Source: Theileria orientalis strain Shintoku
Lineage: Eukaryota > Apicomplexa > Aconoidasida > Piroplasmida > Theileriidae
Length of the DNA stretch: 64,000 bases
Assembly (NCBI RefSeq): GCF_000740895.1
Contig: NC_025261.1
Location: 806,001-870,000 of the forward strand
Direction: 5' to 3'
A program made the position numbers and the translations under genes. Below the pieces are notes generated by a model that ran no database searches, was not told where the DNA came from, and saw nothing but the letters and a program-made list of their open reading frames with translations. Shown here piece after piece: positions 32,027 to 43,100 of this stretch (its first letter is position 1; every line of letters starts with the position of its first letter).

Positions 32027-35000
32027 ATGGATAAATCGGCCAAAAATAACAATAAATATCTGTTTTATGATGATTTAGATGATAATATAAATGGCTATAC
32101 AGAAGGGAACTATTATTTCAATAATATGTCATATCCATTCACTCCAAATGGAAAAAACTCATTCTATGATGATACTTTTATAGATAATTCGAAGAAGTAT
32201 TTTAAAATGAAGTTGAGGTCGACGGTCGCAGACTCAAAATTCAGAGAACAGTCGGCATATAACGTAAACTCAAAGCCGAAGAGAGAAAAGACCAGCGAAG
32301 AGAGTAGTAAGACGGAAGATATGTTCGATTTTTCATACAACGACGCGAAAAATGCGGAAACGCAATTTAAGGACTTTTACGAACGCACATTCACGAAAAA
32401 GACCGACTACGATAAAGCCAGCGAATTCAGCGGAATTGACATGTTCGACCAAGATGTAAGCAAGGAGGACTCAGAAAACTATGATATAAACTACTTCGTG
32501 AACCAGTCGAAGACAAATGGTAACATATTTGGAGATGGTAAAGGAGGCGGGCAGGAGGACGGCAAGTTTGATTTATTGGACCTGGTGTCGACCTTGAGAG
32601 ATATAGCAAATAAAATTGAGTTCAACGACTACAAAAACACCTCGAAAACAATGAAGTACGAAGACCACATCCTATTCTTGAACAATAAGATATCGAGGTT
32701 GAACGAAGAGTTGAAGGTATCACGAAAGGAGCTTGATGCAACGAAGAGTAAAATGGAGGAAAAAATAGGAGAGTTGGAATCGCACATAAGGCAGTTGACG
32801 TCGATGGTGAGGGAGAGTGGAAGCGACACGTTCGACCTGGGCTTCACAGAGAACGTAGTGGGAAAGTCGAGTGAAGTCAGTAGCACGACAATCCCGGCAG
32901 TGACGGTGGAGTTCTCAGAGTTGGACCAGGAGAGTAAGGCATTCGCAAACAGGCTCATGAGGTACCTGTACGCGGACATAAACGACTCGGAGTCGTCGCA
33001 GTTCATGCCAAGGCTATACAAGTGCCTGAAGCAGATGCCGGAAGTGGTGCAGTGTAAGCAGGTGGTGAAGCACATCGAAGACTGCATACGCAGAGACGCG
33101 CAGAAGATACACGCGAGGCTATCGCAAAACGGACTCTTGGCGGAGGAGGAGCTTTTTGTAGATTCAGTGTTCGGAATACCGCAGTCAAACGCGGAGAGGC
33201 AAGTGGTGTCGGAACTGGAGTCGACGCTCCAGTTTACGTCGAACAGTAAGGGGGCGCACTCTGAGTCGAGTCTGCTCTCGCCAAAAGCGGGAAAGAGCTC
33301 GGGAGAGGAGGTGCCATACACGAAGACGCACGTGATCATGAACAGAGGAGTCGCGTGGGCAATATTCAAGGCGACGAGCATGAACAGCCTCTACAACTAC
33401 CTCTTTGAGGCGCTCGACTGCGACAACTTCAGAATCGTGGAGACGATCAACTACGCAATCTGCTCGAAGTTCATGGACTTCCAGCTGGCGCAGAAGTACG
33501 AAGGGAAGGTGAGGCACCCGCTGATGTGGTCCTTCGGACAGAACTGCAACAGCAGTCAGGCGTACAGATACGTAAAAATGCTCAACTATAACTTCCATAA
33601 GCTGCCGAGTGACCCGACGACGGGAGATAACCTGTGGCACATGGTGGCCAGAGGAAACAGCACGTACCTGGCTCAGAGGCTAAAGTCGTTCTCAATATAC
33701 ACGCAAAACCTGAACGAAGTAAACAAGGCAGGGAGGACGCCGCTGGACATTTCGACGAACGTCGTGAGGAGGGAGCTCTACGTGAACCTGATTGTGGATC
33801 TGGCCTCGAAGGGCTCGGAGATGTACAAAAGGACGGACTACGACAAGGCGCTGGAGTTCTACAACGACGCGATAAACTACCAGTCGCAGCTGATAACGAG
33901 CCGGTGCTTCAACGACAACGGAAGCGCGACGAGGGACTCCGCAACGTACACGGATAACACGAGCAGCGGCACCGACAGGCAGAGCGGCAGAGACAGCCAC
34001 AGCGGAGGATACACTAGCACGACGGGAGGCACGGGCAGCAACGCGAACGGAGGCGGGCCGACGGCGACCACGCCAGGACTCTCGGGAAGGCCCGAGAGCA
34101 GAAGCGCAAGAGACGCTCCGGTCAGGTCGGACAACTACGACCTGAACATGGGGAAGCTCTACTACAACAAGGCGAGGACGCTGATGCACCTCAACCGTTG
34201 GGTGGAGTCGATCGAGTACTGCGAAATGTGCCTGAAGCACATCCCGAACTACTACAACGCGTACGAGACGTGCGTGCGGGCCTACGAGAACCTGCTCGAC
34301 TGGGACTCGGCGGCGAAGACCTGCGTCGCCATGCGGGAGAACTGCGGCCTCATGGACGAGCACAGGTACCAGTACATCCTGGACCAGCGCGACGCGACGT
34401 ACTTCCAGCTGCTCGACGTCGACAAGAACGCCTCGCAGGCGGACATCAAGAAGGCCTTCAACGCAATGTGCAAGATATGGCACCCAGACAAGAACACACA
34501 CAATTTGTCTGAAGACATCAAAAAGAGGTGCATAAACCACTTCAACAGGTAAGCATAGCTTCGATCAGTCATGTGATATATGTGCGTTGACGTACGCCAA
34601 CATGTGTTGACTTATGTCGATGTGTGTCAACATGTGTTTATGTAAGACTATGTGTGTCTGTAAGACTATGTGTGATGATGTATATCAACACATATTAACA
34701 TGTAGCAACATTTACCGTAACATGTACTAATCTGTTTTCAGGCTCTTTGAAGCGAGGGAGAAGTTAATGGACCCTAGCATCAAGTCGTTGCAGCAGATGA
34801 AGAGAGAAACAAACTATAAGGTGCCAAGCCCATGTGTAAATTCAGAAAGGACCCGAGAAGACGCGAAAGAACCACAGAAGGAGTCGTCGGTGGAGTTTTA
34901 TGCGGAAGAAACCAAGGAATCCAACAGATTCGAACCGCAGAACGATGCCACGAGCTTGGGAGAGAAGAAGGCGCAAAAGTCAAGTGACCCTAAGCTCCTG

Positions 35001-35120
35001 AAGTCGAGAGATACTTTAAATGAGCTGACCATGGAGAGGCTAAAATTTATGGACTCGTTTAACCTGCTCAAGGGGCAGGCCTCCTTCGACTACGAATCGT
35101 TTTCATGGGGACAGCTGTGA
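32027..35120 (+). CDS. Ankyrin-like/TPR/J-domain co-chaperone
   Basis: Predicted 966 aa from exons 32027-34548 and 34742-35120. The N-terminal ~200 residues are Asn/Asp/Lys-rich. A coiled coil spans ~210-265 (KISRLNEELKVSRKELDATK). A helical middle contains an ankyrin-like stretch (GDNLWHMVARGN, NKAGRTPLDIS; ~525-575). TPRs follow (GSEMYKRTDYDKALEFYNDA; GKLYYNKARTLMHLNRW; YYNAYETCVRAYENLLDW), broken by a Gly/Ser/Thr-rich insert. A J domain starts near 795 (YFQLLDVDKNASQADIKKAF) with the HPD motif at 819-821, and its last helix is in exon 2. TPR-plus-J is the DNAJC7/P58 arrangement, so it should stimulate Hsp70 and hold clients; no signal peptide, so cytosolic. The 193-nt intron is long for this genome and holds an 18-bp tandem repeat. 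Confidence 0.78.
34641..34676. repeat. 18-bp tandem duplication inside the J-protein intron
   Basis: Two copies of TGTAAGACTATGTGTG plus two variable bases, at 34641-34658 and 34659-34676. They lie in a TG/CA-rich intron (34549-34741) that also repeats ACATGTGTTGAC-like words. Confidence 0.8.
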
Positions 35121-35324
35121 GCTCCAATGAGCTATCCAATAAATATACATTTTTTTAAAACCATGCTATTCGCTATACATTGCTGTAAATAATTATTATT
35201 CAGTCACGACTCATCAATTTTTTGTAAAATAGTTAAAGTATTTCCCCCTTATCAGCTTCGCCTTTGGTGAATTAACTTAAACGCATACACATTTACTTAA
35301 AAGAAGACACAGGGTTGTTATAAA

Positions 35325-35930
35325 ATGACAGCAGATAGGGATAAGTTTTTATCCGTACACAGGTCGCAGGTTCAGTCATCCTTTTGGGGGACCATGAGCG
35401 TGCTGAACAGTTTTCTGATCTTCACGGGACTTGACCTGATTTTTCTGGGATACCACTGGTTTTTGCACTTCATGGCCTGCAGGATGTACGCCTGTGGCAC
35501 GTTTAGAAACGAACTCATCATTAACAGCGTGTTCACCCTCGTGCCTGTCCTATCCCTCATCCCTTGCTCGTTTTTCTTTTACGTCGCCACGCTGATGTAC
35601 GTCGTCAGGTTCTGGCACATTTGTCATGTCGCCGGAAGAATGGTGGGACTGGTCATGTTCAACATGGTCAGGCTCCTGTTCGGAGGGAGGATTAAAGTTT
35701 GGTTCATCTACTGCGACTCTTTTCTGCTCTTTGCCTCATCGGTGCCGACCGCACTCATGAGGCTGTTTCTGGCTTTCACTTCGCTCTGGCTGTGCCTCGT
35801 GCTGCACAGCATTAGGCTGGCTGGAGGAAAAGGCACTGAGTTCAAATCGGCCGAGGAGCTCGAATTGGAGGCCACGGCTTACACTCAGAGTACCGGATCG
35901 GAATGCGACAAGATGCTCGAGCTTGTGTAA
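35325..35930 (+). CDS. Multi-span membrane protein, 201 aa (paralogue A)
   Basis: Single-exon 201-aa protein with about four hydrophobic segments: ~23-48, ~66-92, ~104-116/126-140 and ~143-162. No cleavable signal is obvious. After the last span it has LHSIRLAGGKGTEF, then an acidic tail. The same arrangement (four spans, then a basic IR-x-AGG-x-G motif, then a charged tail) and almost the same length recur in the gene at 36923-37557, with only the AP sigma gene between. I infer they are diverged duplicates. Family and function are not recognised. The stop lies 34 nt from the convergent AP sigma stop. Confidence 0.65.
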   Translation: MTADRDKFLSVHRSQVQSSFWGTMSVLNSFLIFTGLDLIFLGYHWFLHFMACRMYACGTFRNELIINSVFTLVPVLSLIPCSFFFYVATLMYVVRFWHICHVAGRMVGLVMFNMVRLLFGGRIKVWFIYCDSFLLFASSVPTALMRLFLAFTSLWLCLVLHSIRLAGGKGTEFKSAEELELEATAYTQSTGSECDKMLELV

Positions 35931-35964
35931 ACTAATATATTTGCGTAAATATTACATTATTCAG

Positions 35965-36433
35965 TCATGGGACTTTGTCTGCTGCGCGCAGCTTCTCCAC
36001 GATTATGTCCTTCGAGGTCTCTATCACATCTCCTCCGAGTACGAGGTCGTCGAGGATCGCGTGGACGCGGTTGAAGTTGTACACGATGTCGAGTTCACAG
36101 ACGTCTCCGTAGTAGCTGTCCAGCACCTCCACGATGAGGTGGATCAGTTCATAGTGCGCGAGCGTGTTATCGCAGGGGTCGATGAGGATGCAGATAATAA
36201 GTCCCGAGTACTGCCTGTAGACCACCTTCATTGAGTCGAGGTCGAACACGTTGGACCATTTTCTATCGCGGTTCACGAGCTCGTTGTGAATCCTGTCCTC
36301 GAAGGATTTCTTCTCCTTTGTAGAGAAGGGAGCGTACCTAAAGAAGAGGTTTTATGGAGGAGTTTAAATAAACGTACCACTTAGAGACCCTAGTGTCATT
36401 CTGGGCGTTTTGAAAAAATATTCCATAAATCAT
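35965..36433 (-). CDS. Clathrin adaptor complex sigma subunit
   Basis: Predicted 142 aa from exons 36378-36433 and 35965-36337. Start MIYGIFFQN, then TRVSKWYAPFS, the core KVVYRQYSGL, VEVLDSYYGDVCELDIVYNF, and LGGDVIETSKDIIVEKL at the end. This is the full small-chain (longin-type) adaptin fold and the VCELD block is diagnostic of AP sigma chains. The length (142) equals that of AP-2 sigma, but several residues also resemble AP-1 and AP-4, so the complex is not assigned. It sorts cargo into coated vesicles at the Golgi, endosome or plasma membrane. It sits between two related membrane-protein genes. Confidence 0.88.
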
Positions 36434-36922
36434 AATTAATTAAAATCTGTGATATATTTAATAAAAAGGGGAATGTGTGATTAAAATTACGGGAAAATAG
36501 AGCGATTAAGAATAGATAAAATACATGTGTGAATTAAAGACAAATAGACTCAAAAGTTAAAATTGATAATATAAAATAGACAGTTGTTCATATATTATGT
36601 GGAAATTAAAGAAATTATTTAATAATGGCCTAAAACTGGCTTTTATAATATTGTCATGGGGTAGTCGAATCAAATGACTCTAAAACAGCCAACCAGTTAT
36701 TAACTTACACATTGAAATTTGTAATGTATTAATGTAATGTATTTTAGACTATTGTTAGTTCTCCTGATTGCCTCGTAAATTAATTAATGAAATATACATT
36801 ATAAATATATTATACAAAAATTAACTGAATATTTAGAAAGATAATATTGAATTAATCTCACACACATAAAAGGATAGGTGACTAATATTTATTAAAAGAA
36901 AATTGAGAGAATTGATTTTAAA
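36434..36922. other. Divergent AT-rich promoter region
   Basis: About 490 bp between the AP sigma start (minus) and membrane paralogue B (plus). Very AT-rich; no ORF or RNA gene is seen. Confidence 0.45.
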
Positions 36923-37557
36923 ATGAATGAACAATTTTGGATTTATAAGGAGCGCTCATCGGTAAGATCTGGAATCGCGAAGATTCCAATAGCCGTATCA
37001 CTTCTCGGTTGCGCAATATTGATCTTCTTGCTTTACGGGATTTCGTTTATGATTGAAAGAAGGATACTGATGGATTTGATTGGGGTCGACCTCCCGGACA
37101 TAATAAAGATTTTGTGTTTCTTTTCAACGGTCTCTTTATTCGCGTTCTTAATCAACAGCACGGCTGTGTTGTGTTTAGTGTTCATCTCGTCTGTAGTTTA
37201 CTTCGTAACACATGTATGTTTGTATATGTCAATATTTAAATGTAGTCTTTAATCGTTTCCGGACTGGTACAATACTATGCAAAATGTAGGGAATACGCAA
37301 TGCCGTTGTTGAACATGTTGTATTACACACCGCGGGACGAGATGTTTGTGATCCTTATGGTACTGATGGTGTCAAGGTTATTGCTGATAATACCATTTGG
37401 ATACTATTCACTGGTACTCTACACGATAAGAAAGGCAGGAGGAACAGGATGGACCACGATACCGGCCTTTCAACTGGAGATGAACAAGATACCAAAGGAG
37501 ATTGAGGATCTGGAAAGACGGCGCGAATACATAAAGAGGAGAGTTGAGATTCTATAA
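36923..37557 (+). CDS. Multi-span membrane protein, 200 aa (paralogue B)
   Basis: Predicted 200 aa from exons 36923-37213 and 37246-37557, separated by a 32-nt intron. Hydrophobic segments lie at ~19-45, ~58-97 (one long or two short spans), and ~130-156. After the last span it reads LYTIRKAGGTGWTTIPAF, then a charged helical tail (EIEDLERRREYIKRR). It parallels the protein at 35325-35930 in length, span pattern and the post-membrane IR-x-AGG-x-G motif, but sequence elsewhere is highly diverged and paralogue A has no intron. Function unknown. Confidence 0.65.
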
Positions 37558-37924
37558 TGAACTTAATCTGTTGTCCTTAAAATATTTTATTATTTAAAGT
37601 GTTAAAATTTATAGTGTGTGGAGCCTTAGAATGTGGTACGTGATGCTTCGCATTTGGGTGTCGGGAGAGTGTTACTACACATTATAGATTCACATTAACT
37701 AAGGCCATCATTTTTGGTAAAATAACACACACGCGACTCAACACAACTTTTACTGAAAACATACTAAATTATGAAATTTAATCATGTCTTGTATTAAACT
37801 TTCGTCGCAAATCTCACCCGGATTCCACACATCTCTCATATAAATCAAGTTGACATAGCAATAACTTCATAAAAGACAAAGGATACTAAAAGATTTAATA
37901 GAAGCCGCTGGTGGCTTTTGAGCC
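37558..37924. other. Intergenic spacer between two plus-strand genes
   Basis: About 370 bp, AT-rich, between paralogue B (stop 37557) and the unknown gene at 37925. No ORF or RNA gene is seen. Confidence 0.45.
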
Positions 37925-40072
37925 ATGGAGTTTCTACACACCATGAGAAAAGTGTCCGCGATGGTCGCGGAAACGCTCTCGAAAGATATGGTCGCGCAGT
38001 GCTGTCAATCCTCGGACATAGACTTCCAGGACTTCTTGTCGAGGTCGCTGAACCTGGAGACCCACTTGCCGAAGCTGGAGGAGATATACCAGATGAGCAT
38101 GATGCCGACCATGTGGTCGGACCTTTTCGGCATCGAGTGCAGAATGCTGGCAAACAGGATCCTGCTCAACACGAACATCGAGGTGGTGAACCTGATGAAC
38201 ACATACATCTCGAGGAAGGGCGTGGATCCAGCGTACTCGCAGAGGATGAACCTGCTCGGACAGATCTACGAACTGACCACGGGCATGTACAATAACACGG
38301 ACGAGGCCCTCGCGAAGGGCGGCGTCGCAAAATCCGACGTCAAATCGAGCAACTTAAAAAACACAGGCGACAAAAGCCAAGACTACACACTAGGTGGGAC
38401 CGAAACACACTCTAACGCTTCCACCGCAAGTAACACACACCGACAAACCACAACCAGATCACAGTACGATTTCGTCAAGTCGGCCCCGGAGCCGACCCAA
38501 AAATACGCAGCAAATCGCAACTCAATTGACTCTGCAGTGACCGCATCAACCATGAGCACGGCCCGCAACGACAGCATCCAGGGCGGGTACGACCAGGCGT
38601 CAGTCTCGGGTCTGTTCTCAGTCATTTCGAATCTGGCAGTCTACAACGAAAGGCTCTCGAAAAAATGCGCCGAGGACAGAACCTACTACAACCACTGCTG
38701 CAAGAAGCTGTACTACCTGTCGGAAGAAGAGTTGCTTAACAGGCCGGAATTCGTAGAAAGGGGGAGGGCGAAGGCGACGCAGTTCCTGAGGCAGTTCAGC
38801 AGAGCCATGGGCATCGACAAGTGCACGCACAACCTGGCGTTGCTCTTCTTCGACTGCTACCTCGACCGCCTCTCGAGGGACCACCAGAGGCACCCGCTGA
38901 GCACCTGGAACTCCGTGCCCACCGACGCAACCTCAGACACGATTTACAATCTCCGCAGAAACTACCACGAATATTCCGATGAGGATGTGCTCAAGATAGC
39001 GGTCGCGTGCTACCTGCTGGCCGCGGGCCTCAGGGAGCACTGGGTGGACCTGAACAAGGACAAATACCTGCAGCACGCAGTCGACATGAGCAACAACGCC
39101 TTCACGATGCGCGAGGTGATCGCGGTGCAGCTCGACGTGCTCAACCGCATGCCCAGGGGCTTCACCACGATCTTCACGTGCATGGAGTACGGACTCTTCT
39201 ACCTGTCTAACTTGAAGTACATCAACCACGACCTCAGCGCGCCGTACACTGCCAAGAGCAGCGGACGCATGGAGTACTTCGACGACTTCCTGTTCCTCGA
39301 GTCGGCCTTCAACTTCATGGTCCAGAGCGGCTCGCTCTGCTGGCTCTACCACTGCCTCACCAAGTGGGACGACTACTACATCAGCAAGAACTGGAACCGC
39401 TTCATCCCGCCGAGCAGGGCCGCCGCGGTCCTCGTATTCCACTTCTTCGTCTCCTTCTTCAAGATCGACATTGAGAAGGACCTCGTCTGGTGCCGCCGCT
39501 TCTGCCTCAGGGTCTTCAGGATGTTCTACGACTCGGACCTTGCGCTGTGGTACCTGGTCTTCAGGGAGAACATCAGCTCGTTCCTCGTGTGCCTGGAGCG
39601 GTCCTCCGACCGCATGTACAAGATGCGTGCTCTGTTCGAAATGAGCTCGAACGTGTTCAGGTCCGCCGAGGCCTCAGTCAACTCCTACCACGCGAGGATC
39701 ATTTTGGAGTACTTCGGGGCGACCGCCGCCTCCCCCGCGAACAACCGCCAGGCTCCCACCAAGGCAAACATATTAACCGCTGGTCAGCACAGCGCTTCCA
39801 AACTGCCTAACCACTCAAATCCGCTCAACCACCCAAATCCGCTCAACGCTTCGAAATTGGCTGACGCTTCCAAACTGGCCAACAACCCCCTCAACGGCCA
39901 CACCTCCGTGGACCGAAGTCACAAGCCTGACCCGCCTTCTAGGAATGACGCAATGGACCTCGACCCCAATCGTGCGAAGGGCACCAAATCGAACGTCAAC
40001 TTGTTTGGCCTGTGCTACGACACGATCTCATCACTCTTTTCAAACATAATTACGATTCTCAGGAAAATTTAA
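37925..40072 (+). CDS. Unrecognised 715-aa helical protein
   Basis: Single exon, 715 aa, strongly coding (GC-rich third positions). The N-terminal ~120 residues are helical (LHTMRKVSAMVAETLSKDM). A Thr/Ser/Asn low-complexity linker spans ~140-220. A dense helical core rich in Tyr, Trp, Cys and Leu spans ~230-600 (for example LFYLSNLKYINHDL, YHCLTKWDDYYISKNWNRF). An Asn/Pro/Lys-rich tail has imperfect NPLN and SKLA repeats (~620-665). The last ~25 residues are hydrophobic (FGLCYDTISSLFSNIITIL). I do not recognise the family. It is convergent with the candidate Virilizer gene, 120 bp away. Confidence 0.6.
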   Translation: MEFLHTMRKVSAMVAETLSKDMVAQCCQSSDIDFQDFLSRSLNLETHLPKLEEIYQMSMMPTMWSDLFGIECRMLANRILLNTNIEVVNLMNTYISRKGVDPAYSQRMNLLGQIYELTTGMYNNTDEALAKGGVAKSDVKSSNLKNTGDKSQDYTLGGTETHSNASTASNTHRQTTTRSQYDFVKSAPEPTQKYAANRNSIDSAVTASTMSTARNDSIQGGYDQASVSGLFSVISNLAVYNERLSKKCAEDRTYYNHCCKKLYYLSEEELLNRPEFVERGRAKATQFLRQFSRAMGIDKCTHNLALLFFDCYLDRLSRDHQRHPLSTWNSVPTDATSDTIYNLRRNYHEYSDEDVLKIAVACYLLAAGLREHWVDLNKDKYLQHAVDMSNNAFTMREVIAVQLDVLNRMPRGFTTIFTCMEYGLFYLSNLKYINHDLSAPYTAKSSGRMEYFDDFLFLESAFNFMVQSGSLCWLYHCLTKWDDYYISKNWNRFIPPSRAAAVLVFHFFVSFFKIDIEKDLVWCRRFCLRVFRMFYDSDLALWYLVFRENISSFLVCLERSSDRMYKMRALFEMSSNVFRSAEASVNSYHARIILEYFGATAASPANNRQAPTKANILTAGQHSASKLPNHSNPLNHPNPLNASKLADASKLANNPLNGHTSVDRSHKPDPPSRNDAMDLDPNRAKGTKSNVNLFGLCYDTISSLFSNIITILRKI

Positions 40073-40192
40073 CGCTCTAATATCCTCAAACACAAACTCG
40101 TACACGAATATATAACTACTAAGCCTGTGAATGCAATAATATTGGTAACTGTACATGTCTACAGGGTGATAATACATTGACTTCCTGTGCCG

Positions 40193-43100
40193 CTAGTTGA
40201 ACACGTCCACGCCCAGCTTCGTCACGTGCTCGTACATATGCCTGTTCTTCAGCAGCGCACGCAGGAAGAGCCTCCTCTGCTTCGGGTCCAGGAGCGTCGA
40301 GGGGTTCCTCACCAGCTCCGCCAGGTCCAGCCCCCGCTCCATCAGCTGCCTCTCGAACTCTTTCCACTGGTCCACCGTGACCACTGACCTCGGCATCCGC
40401 GGCTTTGCGAGCCTCACCTCGAACCTCAGGCTGCCTATGTCCTCGTCGAACTCCGGGTACTCCAGCTCGTGCTCGAAGTCGACGTTTTTCGTGAAGGGCA
40501 GGAACGAGTCCCTACGCTCGTAGTCCACTTCGAACGGCGCCACCGACACCAGGCTCACCCAGTGCCTCCAGGCCCTGTAGCTCCTGATCGTCGGCACCAG
40601 CGTCTCTGCAAACGACGTCAGAGTGGCCGTGTGGTAGAAGAGCGTCTTTTCGGGCGTCGGCTGTTCAAACAGTGAGGCCAGCGCCACTGACCTCGCGACT
40701 CTCGGCTGGTACCTTTCCAGCAGCGCCGCCTTCAGCTCCTCGAAGCCCGTCTTCACCAGCAGCACCTGCGCCGCCACGTGCTTCAGCCCCTCCGAGGCCT
40801 TGACGTGCTCCAGCAGCGCCTCCAGCGCCGTGAGCGTCGTGTCGAAGAGGTCCTCGGGCCTCTTCGTCTGCGTCAGCTGCTCGTAGGGCACGTTAAGCGC
40901 CATGTGCAGCACCACTATGTCCTGCTCCTTGCCCGTTTGCAGTATTGCGTTGTATATGCTCAGCAGCATGTGGTAGCTGTGCGCCAGCTTAAACGCCGAC
41001 TCCGGTGAGAGTTTTTCCGGCTCTGTGCACAGCTCTCTCAGCGCGTCCGCCAGGTTGTTCACCTTCAGGCTCTCGCTCAGCTTCGCCTCCAGCGCGTTCG
41101 CTTCTCCGCTCTTCTCTTCGTGAATCGGCGAGTTGCCGCTCCTGTCGCGTTGTCTTGACGAATCTGATCTATCCTTGCCTCTGGGCGTCCTTTTATCAGA
41201 TTTGTTCCACTGGTTCACGCGGCCTGAGAACTCCGTCGCCTCGTGCAGCGAGTACATCATCGTCAGCGCGTTAAATGGCACCTGAAATGCAGTCCATATT
41301 GTGTATAATGCGAATAGCAGCGCATCTGCGTCCAAAGACTCTGCTCCTTCCTCATTCTCGGAGACTCCGCTTTTGAAGAAGTCGAACTTAACGCTGTTGA
41401 CTGCTCTGAACAGCCACGCCACGCACGTGCTCATGCTACTCATGTAGTGCCTGAACTTCCTGTGCCCTATCAGCCTCGTCTTGTCCAACGCCAGGTGCTT
41501 GTTCTGGCACGCCGTCGTCGTGTAGATCGCCTCCAGCACCACCGGGTACGCGTACAGCGGCAGATCGGGCCTCTTGACGACGCTCGTGATGGCGTCCATG
41601 AAGTCGCAGTTTAATCCGAACACCGACTCGACTCTCTTGACGATGTCGATCGTGTACACTCGAAACACGTTTGTGTAGAAGACCAGTGCTCTGAGCCTCG
41701 AGTTCAGGTCCTCCATGTCTCGCAGCACCGTCCTTGCGAACTCCAGCAGCGGCGCTTCGTTAATAAACAAAAGGTAGTACAGGTACGAGGACGATATCAG
41801 CGCCCCTGGGTCCACTGAATTCGATTGCGTGCACACTGTGCAGATGAACTCCATGAACACCTTCTTATCCAGGTCCTTATACAGCATGCTCACCTTGTTC
41901 ATTACCCCCTTGGACCCGCTGTCGTATTTTTTCAGGTCCAACTCGTACGTTTCATCGTGGAATGTAAACGTCCTATCATTGCACAAGACCGTTTTCCTCT
42001 CCTCATCCTCGCTTCTACCCGGGCTTTTATCTTCCAAATTCCTATTATCACTCATTCTTTCCCCTTCTGGTTCCGGTTGTTCATTGTCCTTTTCACCGTC
42101 AAGCTGGTCATTTTCCATTTCGTCCTCAAACTCTTCATTTTCTTTCTTCCCAGCGTCTATTTCCATTTCTTCTGAAGCGCTTGACTCATTTTCCATTCCT
42201 TCGTTTAATTTACCTTCTTCCACGCTCAATCCATCATCCAATTCGTTTACAAACTCCTTGGATCTTCCTTCTTCCAATTTACCTTCCAACCTTCCTCCAT
42301 TTAATCTCCTTTGCTTTGTAGACGTGGCCTCTTTCCCTTTTACTCTTAACTGGCTGTACGACATGTCCGTTCTAAGGCTGGTGAAGGGTTTACACGCGAC
42401 TATCAAGAATGCCACCCCTTCGTACATGCTCGGCAGCACCGTTGCTGTTTCCATCAGGTAGTTCATCATGTATGAGCGCGACCTCTTGAACCTCTTGAAC
42501 CAGTAGTACGTAACCCCCGACAGCGTCTCCGTGTAGTTTTTGCTGCGCTCCGTGTCCATTCGGCTCAGCGCCGCCACGTGCGTGCTCGACAGTATCAGGC
42601 AGTTAAGCAGCTCGTCGTTAAGGTAGTGCAGGTTAAGACTCTCCGACTCTTCAATTGATGTGTACACGCTGTTTTCGGCCCTCGATTCTCCCAATTCTGG
42701 TATTGTATCCGCTGACAGGTGCCGCAGCCCCAAGTAGCACAGGTACGCTGCCTTACTCAACGTCGACACGCACTTGTTCAAGTTCTCTATCCACGAGTAT
42801 CCCACCAGGGACGAGAACGCGTTAACTTCTGCGTTGACCAGCGTGTTCAGATCGGGCTTCAGCGAGGACAGGACGTACAGCCATATCCCCAGAAGCGGCT
42901 TTGGGCTCTCCTTGTCCATGAGTCCCTTGAAGAGGTGCCCAGTATCCCTCGTCTGTGCCAGTGTTATCAGATACGAGAGTGCGTAGTCCAGTTCCGCGGG
43001 CATTCCGTCTGGCGGCACCACTGCCAGGCCGACGCTCTCGTAGTACTTGAACGTGTCCAGCTGCACTCCCAGCTGCTTCGCTCTCTCCGCTCCACACGTG

